Assembly: GCA_002348425.1 (NCBI GenBank)
Contig: DEBE01000251.1
Location: 1-10,982 of the forward strand
Direction of reading: 5' to 3'
DNA length: 10,982 nucleotides
Source of the DNA: Alphaproteobacteria bacterium UBA2964
GTDB lineage: Bacteria; Pseudomonadota; Alphaproteobacteria; MPNO01; UBA2964
This document shows positions 1 through 6,543 of the stretch, piece by piece. Position 1 is the stretch's first letter; each line of letters starts with the position of its first letter. The translations under genes and the position numbers were made by a program. The notes under the pieces were generated by a model, which saw only the letters and a list, made by a program, of their open reading frames with translations, was not told where the DNA came from and made no database searches.

Positions 1-784
1 TAGTGACCTGGATTCATCACGTTTGGTAGAAAAACCAGCAGGTCGGCAGGAGGTTGAAACCCGAGCAGTGCCTACGACAAGACTTGAGGAAATAATTGAT
101 AGACTCAAGCACACCCTAGATGAAGGAGCCCGAGCATTCTGGGTTTGTCCTCTAGTTGAGGAATCAGAACTAATGGATCTTGAAGCGGCAACGGACAGAT
201 ATAAGTTTCTGGATAGTCGCTTTAAGGGGCGCGTGGGCCTTTTACATGGAAAAATGAAGCCGTCTGAAAAAGAAAAGGTAATGAAATCCTTTATGGAGGG
301 TGAGTTAAATATCCTGGTCGCCACGACTGTTATAGAAGTAGGAGTGGATATACCTGATGCAAATATAATGATTGTTGAACACGCTGAACGCTTTGGTTTA
401 GCTCAGTTACATCAACTCAGGGGTCGCGTAGGTCGTGGTATAAAATCCTCTGCTTGTATTTTGATGTATTCGAACCCTCTATCAGAAAACGCCCGTGCGA
501 GAATAAAAATATTAAGGGAAACTGATGATGGTTTTAGGATAGCAGAAGAAGATCTGAAGTTGAGAGGCGCCGGAGAATTACTAGGAACGCGTCAAAGTGG
601 CCTCCCTGTATTTCGAATGGCAGATATAGTTAGCCACCAGGACCTTATGGTGGCGGCAAAAGATGACGCAAAATTAATTATCGAACGTGATCCTTATTTA
701 AACAGTAAACGAGGCGAGGCACTTCGCATACTCCTCTATCTTTTCCAAAAGGATAACGTCGTTCAAACACTTAGATCGGGATAA
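1..784 (+). CDS. recG: ATP-dependent DNA helicase RecG, C-terminal part (5' end outside window)
   Basis: RecG unwinds branched DNA (stalled forks, Holliday junctions) in recombination and repair in the cytoplasm. The reading frame is open from base 2 and ends at TAA 782-784, giving about 260 residues of a protein usually near 690, so the N-terminal wedge domain and helicase motifs I-III lie upstream of the window. What is visible is the second RecA-like domain and the C-terminus: the linker SRLVEKPAGRQ at the left edge, motif V (TTVIEVGVDIPDA, about bases 323-361) and motif VI (QLHQLRGRVGRG, about 404-439). These are followed by the RecG-specific LKLRGAGELLGTRQSG segment (about 554-601). The RecG-type continuation after motif VI separates it from the related Mfd and PriA. 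A TTG at 23 is only an internal codon, not a start. The gene converges on the DUF502 gene with a gap of 6 bp, and no disruption is seen. Confidence 0.96.
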   Translation, partial: SDLDSSRLVEKPAGRQEVETRAVPTTRLEEIIDRLKHTLDEGARAFWVCPLVEESELMDLEAATDRYKFLDSRFKGRVGLLHGKMKPSEKEKVMKSFMEGELNILVATTVIEVGVDIPDANIMIVEHAERFGLAQLHQLRGRVGRGIKSSACILMYSNPLSENARARIKILRETDDGFRIAEEDLKLRGAGELLGTRQSGLPVFRMADIVSHQDLMVAAKDDAKLIIERDPYLNSKRGEALRILLYLFQKDNVVQTLRSG

Positions 785-790
785 AAATCT

Positions 791-1513
791 TTATTCAATT
801 GGAATCGTTCTGTTATCCCCATTAGACGCATTCACCTTAACACCCCTTTCGTTCTGTGGCCTTCGGTCAGGGGGTGTCACTATTCCACCAGAAATCACCA
901 TTTTTATTCCCTCCTCTACCGTCATAGATAAAACAACGAGCTCCCGACGAGGCAGAAAAAGGAGGTAGCCGGAGGTTGGATTCGGTGTTGTTGGCAGGAA
1001 GACATTCACAATGTCGTCCTTTGTAGAGTTCTGGATTTCACCTTGAGTTGTTCCTGTAATAAATCCAAGGGCCCACGAACCACGCCTAGGATATTCAAAG
1101 AGTACCACTTCGCGGAAAGCGTTTGACTGGTGAGATAGAACAGTTTCAAAAATTTGTTTTAAAGCACCATAGACACTCCGTATAACGGGCATCCTGGCAA
1201 GAAGTTTTTCGCTGGTTCGTATCCAGTATCGACCTAAGATACCAGCGGTCAGCGCCCCGATAAGGGTCATTAAAAGGCAGGCCATTAAGAGGCCAAGACC
1301 CGGGATACCAAATGGTAAATATGTCTCGGGGTTATAGGCTGGAGGCAGCAGCGGGGTCATTTTGTTGTCGACCCAGTTTATAAATAACCAAGCAAGATAA
1401 AACGTAATTCCTATCGGAGCAGTAATTAGAACTCCGGCCAAAAAATAACCACGTAGATGCCGAATTAATCCTATCTTTGGTTTTTTTATTTTTAATGGTT
1501 CATTGTTAGACAT
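791..1513 (-). CDS. DUF502 family two-helix membrane protein
   Basis: The 240-residue product matches the DUF502 family, a widespread bacterial inner-membrane protein with no established biochemical role. A basic N-terminus (residues 8-21) precedes a hydrophobic helix at about 23-47. A proline-rich loop (52-70) leads to a second helix at about 70-95. The soluble part holds the family motifs: RMPVIRSVYGALKQ (107-120), the strand block REVVLFEYPRRGSWALGF (134-151) and the VFLPTTPNPTSGYLLFLPR segment (171-189). The last 25 residues are polar and probably disordered. The ATG at 1511-1513 has only a weak GGA-type ribosome site upstream, but the N-terminus looks normal for the family. In my recollection recG-DUF502 adjacency is common in alphaproteobacteria, which supports the taxonomic guess. 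The family call is firm; the function is unknown. Confidence 0.92.
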   Translation of the reverse strand: MSNNEPLKIKKPKIGLIRHLRGYFLAGVLITAPIGITFYLAWLFINWVDNKMTPLLPPAYNPETYLPFGIPGLGLLMACLLMTLIGALTAGILGRYWIRTSEKLLARMPVIRSVYGALKQIFETVLSHQSNAFREVVLFEYPRRGSWALGFITGTTQGEIQNSTKDDIVNVFLPTTPNPTSGYLLFLPRRELVVLSMTVEEGIKMVISGGIVTPPDRRPQNERGVKVNASNGDNRTIPIE

Positions 1514-1661
1514 TTTTTATTCCAATACTAATGCCGGATTAGCTGGCCTTTAGAGATAGGCGGCTTTATTTTACGACACTATTGAGATGTTTACATTTAA
1601 TTTAAAATCCGCGCTATCAGTTAATATCTAAAGTTTCAATAAATAAAAAAAAGAGGTAAAA

Positions 1662-2129
1662 ATGAAATATCAAAATATTTATTTTGAAGATTTTAAAATC
1701 GGTCGTGTATTTAAAACTGATAGTATTAAAATAACTCAAGAAGATATTATTAATTTTGGTAACGATTTTGCTCCTTTACCCTATCATACAGACCCGGAAG
1801 AAGCTAAAAACTATATGTTTGGTGAGTTGGTAGCTGCCGGTTTTCATACGTGCTCTATCAGTTTTGGTTTGTTTATAAGAGCCGGCATCTTTGATGACTG
1901 CGCCATGGGGTCACCGGGTTTTAATAAATTACGCTGGAAGAAGCCGGTCAAACCTAAAGATGTTTTAAAAGTTTCAGCGACGGTAACCGCATCATCTCCG
2001 GCAAGAGATGAAAAGGACCGAAATTTGGTATCTCTGTTATTTGTGACGAGTAACCAAAAAGGTGAAACAGTTTTGGAAATGGAAACTAGGCATTTTGTGC
2101 AGTCTCGTCCTAAAACATTGAGCAGTTAA
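1662..2129 (+). CDS. MaoC-like hot-dog-fold acyl-CoA dehydratase family protein; probable active-site Asp replaced by Ala
   Basis: The 155-residue single hot-dog protein belongs to the MaoC/(R)-specific enoyl-CoA hydratase group, whose members add water to trans-2-enoyl-CoA in the cytoplasm. The N-terminal EDFKIGRVFKTD (9-20) and ITQEDIINFG (24-33) are typical. So are PLPYHTDPEEAK (38-49) and the helix region FGELVAAGFHT (53-63). In characterised members the catalytic dyad is Asp and His spaced D-x4-H (DxNPxH, or DPQPxH in this subgroup). Here the His is H42, but the Asp position is A37 (GCT, 1770-1772); the nearest Asp is D35, two residues too early. The enzyme may be inactive, may use another residue, or may only bind or isomerise thioesters. 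The start ATG has a good AGAGGT site (1652-1657). The first 45 codons are notably A/T-rich. It converges on the acyl-CoA ligase gene with a 7-bp gap. Confidence 0.88.
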   Translation: MKYQNIYFEDFKIGRVFKTDSIKITQEDIINFGNDFAPLPYHTDPEEAKNYMFGELVAAGFHTCSISFGLFIRAGIFDDCAMGSPGFNKLRWKKPVKPKDVLKVSATVTASSPARDEKDRNLVSLLFVTSNQKGETVLEMETRHFVQSRPKTLSS

Positions 2130-2142
2130 GGTGTTTTTAACT
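2124..2142. repeat. Small inverted repeat spanning both convergent stop codons
   Basis: AGTTAA (2124-2129) and TTAACT (2137-2142) form a perfect 6-bp inverted repeat with a 7-nt loop. It exists because both genes end with the codons AGT TAA on opposite strands. It could weakly pause transcription from either side, but it is A/T-rich, short and lacks a U-tract, so I do not call it a terminator. Confidence 0.3.
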
Positions 2143-3714
2143 CATTAACTCGCGTCGAAGAACCTTTCCAACCGGACTCTTGGGTAATTCATTTATAAAT
2201 TCAATCGACTGGGGTATTTTATAAGGGGCAATTTTATCTTTTAGTGATTTTTTAATGAAATTTGCAAATTCCTGGTCACCCATTTTTTCGTCCTTTAATA
2301 CCACTACTGCACGAATTTTATTGCCAATTTCTTTATCACTTAAAGGCAAGACACAAGCCTCAATAATACCAGGAATTTTACGAAGGGCATTTTCTATTTC
2401 AATTGGGGAAATAAATATTCCCCGACTTTTAAAGCAGTCGTCACTCCTTCCAGCAATCCATATAAAGCCGTCACCGTCTTTATATGCTAAATCTCCCGTA
2501 TGATACCATCCATCATGAACCACTTCTTTTGTTTTTTTCTTATCTTTATGGTAGCCTAAAAAGAAACCCGGGTTATCTGAAGATATCAATAAATTTCCGA
2601 TTTCTTCGGGTCCTAACTCCTGGTAATCATCATCCATAACTTTAACAACAGTACCAGGAAGGGGCCTTCCTACGGAGCCCGGTTTGATAGGCCAGTGGGG
2701 CGACTGACCAAACACTAACTGCATTTCGGAGACACCGTAATGTTCCCATATGGGACAACAAAACCTATCAACCCATTCAGTATAGGTAGCCTCCTCCAAG
2801 GCTTCTCCAGTTGCATTGCAGCCTCTTAACGATCCTAATTTATAGTTCTTTTCAATTTCTGGTATTGCCAAAATACGACGATAAACTGTTGCTACTGAAT
2901 ACAGAACAGAAACACCCAGATCTTCAATGGTTTTTAAAATTCTCTCTGGCCGCATGCGCCCTTCGAGGATAGCGCCAGTGATACCATTTCTAAGGGGATA
3001 AAGTACGTTATGGCCCAAAGCACTAATAAAGCTCCATTCACCTGTGGCCATTACCACATCATTTTCCAATGGGGGTACACGTAATTTATTTGTATCACCC
3101 TGGGCTACTATCCATCTATGGGCATGGACTATTCCTTTGGGATTACCGGTAGTACCCGAGGTGTATACAATGAAGGCTTTTTCGTCGGATTTGGTATTGG
3201 CCGTTGCATTTGTAACACCATCCCCTACCCTTAATAATTCTTCAAATGAGTGCTCATTTTCGGCTATTCCTCGGGCTATAATGACCCCTGATCGAAATTC
3301 ATCTCGTAGCAAACGAATTGGACTACTTATATTCTCGAATGTTATCGCTGCTATGGCATCGCTATGTTTTCTTACATACGAAACTTCATCTGCTCCCAAC
3401 AGAGAATTCTGAAGGACCGGAACGGCTCCTATTCTTACCAAAGCAAGAAACGTGATTATAAACTCTAATGAATTGGGTAGGCGAACTAGAACATGGTCAA
3501 AGGGTCTTATACCGATTGATTCTAAACCCTGAGCGAAGGAATTCACCTTTCGGTATAGTTCATTATACGAAATGGAATTCTTTGCATATTTAAATGCAGT
3601 TTTTTCTCCAATGCCTCTTTCTATATTTTTGTCGAGGACTTCCCTTGTAATGTTTAAATTATCAGGGATTTTTCGATATTCGGGCCAGGTATTAATATTC
3701 CCCTTTTCCATCAT
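2137..3714 (-). CDS. AMP-forming acyl-CoA synthetase (ANL superfamily, benzoate/aryl-CoA ligase-like)
   Basis: The 525-residue enzyme is a complete ANL-superfamily ligase. It should activate a carboxylic acid with ATP to an acyl-adenylate and pass it to CoA in the cytoplasm. The P-loop reads YTSGTTGNPKG (184-194). The A5 motif is HYGVSE (325-330), the nucleotide-binding Asp lies in WYHTGD (403-408), and the domain hinge in GRSDD (422-426). The catalytic C-terminal lysine is K517 in LPKSPVGKVLRREL (510-523). All key residues are present. The FKSRGIFISPIEIE block (428-441) and overall length resemble benzoate-CoA ligase and related aryl- or medium-chain acid ligases more than long-chain FadD, but the substrate cannot be read from the sequence. 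Its ATG overlaps the crotonase-family stop codon by 4 bp (ATGA, 3711-3714), so the two are probably translationally coupled. A second ATG follows directly and could also be used. It is the last gene of the three-gene minus-strand operon. Confidence 0.93.
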   Translation of the reverse strand: MMEKGNINTWPEYRKIPDNLNITREVLDKNIERGIGEKTAFKYAKNSISYNELYRKVNSFAQGLESIGIRPFDHVLVRLPNSLEFIITFLALVRIGAVPVLQNSLLGADEVSYVRKHSDAIAAITFENISSPIRLLRDEFRSGVIIARGIAENEHSFEELLRVGDGVTNATANTKSDEKAFIVYTSGTTGNPKGIVHAHRWIVAQGDTNKLRVPPLENDVVMATGEWSFISALGHNVLYPLRNGITGAILEGRMRPERILKTIEDLGVSVLYSVATVYRRILAIPEIEKNYKLGSLRGCNATGEALEEATYTEWVDRFCCPIWEHYGVSEMQLVFGQSPHWPIKPGSVGRPLPGTVVKVMDDDYQELGPEEIGNLLISSDNPGFFLGYHKDKKKTKEVVHDGWYHTGDLAYKDGDGFIWIAGRSDDCFKSRGIFISPIEIENALRKIPGIIEACVLPLSDKEIGNKIRAVVVLKDEKMGDQEFANFIKKSLKDKIAPYKIPQSIEFINELPKSPVGKVLRRELMS

Positions 3715-4616
3715 TCTTTCGTTTGCTTTGGAAATGGCCAGTTATTGTAATACGGACCTTTGAAATTAGCCTCCCTCTTTTCAAGAAAAGCTTTTATACC
3801 TTCCTGGCAATCCTTGGTACGAGTAATTTCCTTTATTGCACTCAATTCCCGTTCCCAGCCCTCGTCGGTTCTATTTTGATTCCAATAATATTTAACTAGT
3901 TCTTTAGCTTTTCTAACAGAATGAAACGGATTGTTGGAAATTTTAACCGCAAGTTTCATGGCTGAAGGTATTAGGTCTTCGTGTTTGAAAACTCGGTCCA
4001 CTAGTCCAATTTCACAGGCTTCTTCTGCTTCAATAATGTCTCCGGTCATAATCATTTCCATTGCTCGCCCTATTCCAACAAGCTTTGGAAGGTTTCGAGC
4101 ACCCCCAGACTCAGGTAAAAAGCCAGCCGGGACTGCTACTTCGCCAAGTTTTGCTTTCTCGGAGGCATATCGGATGTCACACAATGTACAAATTTCCAAT
4201 CCGATGCCCACCGCCGGTCCATTAATAGCGGCGATCACCACGGGTTTTAGATCTTCAAATTTCTTAAACGCTCTCTGTAAAACTTCGTGTCGTAAATCGT
4301 TAAAAAAGTAACTAGCGAGTTCTTTATAGGCCCCGAAATCCCCAAAATCGAAATCCTTATCGCCGGCGCCTAATGGTCCAGCTTCTGTCTTTAGATCTCC
4401 ACCCGCCGAAAAGCCTCGGCCTTCACCAGTTAAAATTATTGCCTTGATATGGTTATTGGAAGAAATTTCATCGCAGAGGATATCCAGTTCTACCCGCATA
4501 CGAACATCTATGGCATTCAATGCAGCTGGACGATTAAGCGTAATTAAACCTATCGACTTTTCTCCTTCACGTTCAGGATTTTCAAGTACTTCCCAACGTA
4601 TAACCTTATATTCCAT
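3711..4616 (-). CDS. Crotonase-superfamily protein (enoyl-CoA hydratase/isomerase-like), atypical acid residues
   Basis: The 301-residue protein has the full crotonase fold, whose members bind acyl-CoA and stabilise an enolate in an oxyanion hole. The first oxyanion loop is GFSAGGDLK (68-76) and the second INGPAVGIGLE (131-141). By alignment to rat enoyl-CoA hydratase, the first catalytic Glu (E144) is kept as E141. The second (E164, in GQPEI) falls on A161 in LGEVAVPAG. A different acid, E169 in LPESGG, sits where isomerases and hydrolases of the superfamily often carry their acid. The section between the oxyanion loops (77-115) is longer than in canonical hydratase. A short C-terminal tail (287-301) extends past the usual FLEKREANFKG ending. 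It could therefore be an isomerase, hydrolase or lyase instead of a plain hydratase. The ATG has a strong AAGGAG site (4624-4629) seven bases upstream. It lies 16 bp after the aspartate dehydrogenase-like gene and overlaps the ligase gene, so all three are one operon. Confidence 0.9.
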   Translation of the reverse strand: MEYKVIRWEVLENPEREGEKSIGLITLNRPAALNAIDVRMRVELDILCDEISSNNHIKAIILTGEGRGFSAGGDLKTEAGPLGAGDKDFDFGDFGAYKELASYFFNDLRHEVLQRAFKKFEDLKPVVIAAINGPAVGIGLEICTLCDIRYASEKAKLGEVAVPAGFLPESGGARNLPKLVGIGRAMEMIMTGDIIEAEEACEIGLVDRVFKHEDLIPSAMKLAVKISNNPFHSVRKAKELVKYYWNQNRTDEGWERELSAIKEITRTKDCQEGIKAFLEKREANFKGPYYNNWPFPKQTKE

Positions 4617-4632
4617 CTTCCCTCTCCTTCAT

Positions 4633-5433
4633 TTAGGTGCCCACCTTCAGGGAAGACACTAACCCCCTAAGGCAGGCTATAACGCTGAGCGCCGTAATTT
4701 TTCCCGTCCCCGGCTTTTCCTCTGATTGAACATTTTCGATACTCATCTCGAAACTTGCACTATCGGCAGTCACATGGATGGAATGTGTATTTCTATCAAG
4801 ACTAGGATCAGCCCAAATTTCGAGCTTAGTTCTGTCGGGACCAATCCCCGCTAGACCTAAGGCAGCAGCTACATTGACGTTTGCCGGAAACCCTTCAGCA
4901 CCCTCGGCGGCTGAGCCTCTAAAAACTAGTTTTGGTTCGTTTAATCCTTCAACAGAAATATCATTTTTTTTCAGATGAGGCGCACCAATCAGTGCATTTG
5001 GGGGTTTTTTTGTAATCATGACAACTTCGAAAATTTCACCCTCAGCTGCTGCTCGAACCGCATCAAGTCCTAGAAGTGCACCCGTCGCTAATATAATTCT
5101 TCCGTTGCCTGCTTCCGCTAAATTTACCGTTTCAGGATTGGCAATTATACCCGCAGCACTAACAGTCACTAAAATCTTATTTTCTTTTAGGGTAGGCACT
5201 GCAATTGAATTAAACCCTTCCTTTGGTACACATTCGACTACGATGTCAGAATTTTTGGCTAGTTCCTCAGGTGATAAAACCGGAACAGGTGTCTTTAAGG
5301 ATGACATTCGGCTATAACCGCGCTCGACATCCCGAACACAAATGCCTACAAATTCAAGGTTTTCAATGCCTCGATCGAGTGCTTCACCAATAACTTTACC
5401 TATCGCTCCATAGCCCGCAATTCCGACTTTCAA
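4633..5433 (-). CDS. L-aspartate dehydrogenase family protein (NadX-like)
   Basis: The 266-residue protein matches the aspartate dehydrogenase family. Known members interconvert L-aspartate and iminosuccinate/oxaloacetate plus ammonia with NAD(P), and in some bacteria feed NAD synthesis. The N-terminal Rossmann domain begins with VGIAGYGAIG (3-12), with the glycines at 7, 9 and 12. The catalytic domain carries ECVPKEGF (67-74), SAAGIIANPE (92-101) and RGSAAEGAEGFPANVNVAAA (172-191). The segment KLEIWADP (203-210) and the catalytic-site DRNTHSI (213-219) follow, with H217 as the conserved His. The start is a TTG, supported by AAAGGAA six bases upstream and because it places the first strand at residue 1. 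It is the first gene of the operon with the crotonase and acyl-CoA ligase genes. No nadA, nadB or nadC is nearby, so a role on another small amino or imino acid in this catabolic module is as likely as NAD synthesis. Family call firm; physiological substrate open. Confidence 0.88.
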   Translation of the reverse strand: MKVGIAGYGAIGKVIGEALDRGIENLEFVGICVRDVERGYSRMSSLKTPVPVLSPEELAKNSDIVVECVPKEGFNSIAVPTLKENKILVTVSAAGIIANPETVNLAEAGNGRIILATGALLGLDAVRAAAEGEIFEVVMITKKPPNALIGAPHLKKNDISVEGLNEPKLVFRGSAAEGAEGFPANVNVAAALGLAGIGPDRTKLEIWADPSLDRNTHSIHVTADSASFEMSIENVQSEEKPGTGKITALSVIACLRGLVSSLKVGT

Positions 5434-5439
5434 TACAAG

Positions 5440-5446
5440 TTCCTTT
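5440..5446 (-). promoter_or_regulatory. Ribosome binding site deciding a TTG start
   Basis: On the minus strand this reads AAAGGAA, with six bases between it and the TTG at 5433-5431. There is no ATG or GTG at this place, and the TTG is directly followed by the Rossmann first strand, so the site supports TTG as the real start of the aspartate dehydrogenase-like gene. Confidence 0.7.
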
Positions 5447-5464
5447 CGTGAATTAAAAACACCT

Positions 5465-5511
5465 AGTTGACCACCCCTGAGACTTGCCGCACCCTACTTC
5501 ACAAGTCAACT
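5465..5511. repeat. Spaced inverted repeat in the divergent intergenic region
   Basis: AGTTGAC (5465-5471) and its exact reverse complement GTCAACT (5505-5511) lie 40 bp apart, centre to centre, in the 103-bp gap between the divergent aspartate dehydrogenase-like and GhrA-like genes. Each arm contains TTGAC, facing inward, so each could be a -35 box for the gene beyond the other arm. No convincing -10 hexamer is found 16-19 bp downstream of either. A nested GACTTG/CAAGTC pair (5481-5486, 5502-5507) lies between them. They may be paired sites for a shared regulator, or chance. Confidence 0.35.
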
Positions 5512-5536
5512 CTATAGAAAGCAGAGTATCATAGCC

Positions 5537-6466
5537 GTGACCATAATTTTTTCGTGCGCAGATATCCCCTCCGAACAATGGGTTCAGGCAATTAAAAAGG
5601 AATTGCCGGATATCAAAATATACGTCTGGCCAGAAACCGGTAATACCAATGAGGTTGAATTTCTTATACTCTGGGGAAAGTGGCCCGGTAAATTTGAAAA
5701 TTTTCCTAACCTTAAGGCCATTTTGTCACTTGGTGCGGGTGTGGATCACATTTTATCCCTACCTCATCTGCCAGACAATCTTCCTATAGTACGTTTGGCA
5801 GACCCCGCATTAAGAACGGGAATGATCGAATATGTACTGTACAATGTAATCAGGTTTCATCGGCAATTTTACGAATATGAAAATCAACAACGAAACTGTG
5901 AGTGGATAGAGTTACCGCAGGTTAACCCTAATAACCGAAATGTCGGTATCCTCGGTCTAGGCTCCCTTGGCTCGGCATGTGCTGAACACCTCGTCAAACT
6001 CGGCTTTAACGTCTTAGGCTGGAGCCGGAGTGAGAAAGATATCAATGGGGTTTACTGTCTGTCTGGAAACAAAAGTCTGCATTCGTTCCTTTCAAAATGT
6101 CACATAATAGTCTGCCTTTTACCGATGACACCGGAGACAATGGGCATACTCAATAAAGAAAATATGAAATTATTGCCTCAGGGAGCTTTTATTATCAATG
6201 CGGCCCGAGGAGCGCATCTAGTAGAAGAAGATTTGCTTGAATTGATTAATTCAAACCACATTGCAGGAGCAGCACTTGATGTATTCAAGGCAGAGCCCCT
6301 GAGTTTATCCAGTCCGCTTTGGTCAAATTCAAAAATTACAATTACTCCTCATGTTGCTGCAGTAGCAAACCAAGAAAGTGCCGCAAAAGTACTTTCAGAA
6401 ACGATACGACAGATCAGCAAAGGAGCAACACCCTCGAAATTAGTGGACCGTAATACAGGTTATTGA
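5537..6466 (+). CDS. D-isomer 2-hydroxyacid dehydrogenase, glyoxylate/hydroxypyruvate reductase A type
   Basis: The 309-residue enzyme belongs to the D-2-hydroxyacid dehydrogenase family and most resembles the GhrA subgroup, which reduces glyoxylate and hydroxypyruvate with NADPH in the cytoplasm. The substrate loop SLGAGVDHIL (64-73) comes first, then the nucleotide-binding GILGLGSLG (137-145). W162-S163-R164-S165 (GWSRS) after the second strand is typical of NADP-preferring members. The catalytic triad is complete: R224 in NAARGAHLVE, E253 in KAEPL and H272 in TPHVAA. Length is normal. The start is GTG; the frame is open upstream only to a TGA at 5468-5470, with no better start, and the N-terminus MTIIFSC fits the family. 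The ribosome site is weak (AAAGCAGAG region). It reads divergently from the three-gene operon and is followed after 77 bp by the MFS pair, so it may share the module's chemistry on a 2-oxo acid, which is inference. Confidence 0.9.
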   Translation: MTIIFSCADIPSEQWVQAIKKELPDIKIYVWPETGNTNEVEFLILWGKWPGKFENFPNLKAILSLGAGVDHILSLPHLPDNLPIVRLADPALRTGMIEYVLYNVIRFHRQFYEYENQQRNCEWIELPQVNPNNRNVGILGLGSLGSACAEHLVKLGFNVLGWSRSEKDINGVYCLSGNKSLHSFLSKCHIIVCLLPMTPETMGILNKENMKLLPQGAFIINAARGAHLVEEDLLELINSNHIAGAALDVFKAEPLSLSSPLWSNSKITITPHVAAVANQESAAKVLSETIRQISKGATPSKLVDRNTGY

Positions 6467-6497
6467 TGTTTTATTAGTGCTTCGGGCTGTGTTGCTA

Positions 6498-6506
6498 TGA
6501 TATAAT
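6498..6506 (+). promoter_or_regulatory. Extended -10 promoter for the MFS-MFS-SpmAB operon
   Basis: TGATATAAT is a perfect extended -10 element (TGnTATAAT) 37 bases before the first MFS start codon. No good -35 hexamer lies 16-18 bases upstream, which fits an extended -10 promoter. Transcription would begin at about 6513, inside the inverted repeat that starts one base after the hexamer. Read-through from the upstream dehydrogenase gene is also possible. Confidence 0.55.
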
Positions 6507-6532
6507 CAAACAATTATTAATAATTTCGTTTG
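6507..6532. repeat. 26-nt inverted repeat at the predicted transcription start (operator or leader hairpin candidate)
   Basis: The core AATTATTAATAATT (6512-6525) is a perfect 14-bp palindrome centred between 6518 and 6519. It is flanked by CAAAC (6507-6511) and GTTTG (6528-6532), which extend the symmetry to 12 bp per arm with a 2-base insertion (TC, 6526-6527) on the right. It begins directly after TATAAT and ends on the first base of the GAAGAG ribosome site (6532-6537). A dimeric repressor bound here would block the promoter. A hairpin of the whole element would need a short loop and is A/U-rich, so DNA binding is more likely than RNA structure. Confidence 0.5.
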
Positions 6533-6543
6533 AAGAGAAAAAA

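Noticed and set aside
2124..2142. Bidirectional terminator between the MaoC and ligase genes
   Set aside because: The stem is only 6 bp, A/T-rich and without a following T-tract. It arises simply because both genes end in AGT TAA.
2255..5317. Plus-strand open frames inside the ligase, crotonase and aspartate dehydrogenase genes
   Set aside because: They are short, lack ribosome sites and recognisable motifs, and lie opposite clearly conserved coding sequence.
5467..5509. Face-to-face sigma-70 promoters using TTGACC (+) and TTGACT (-)
   Set aside because: Good -35 hexamers, but no -10 hexamer resembling TATAAT lies 16-19 bp downstream on either strand.
4633..6466. Beta-hydroxyaspartate cycle for glyoxylate assimilation
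   Set aside because: An aspartate dehydrogenase-like enzyme beside a glyoxylate reductase type suggested it. But the known cycle's reductase is of the ornithine cyclodeaminase family, and its aldolase, dehydratase and aminotransferase are absent here.
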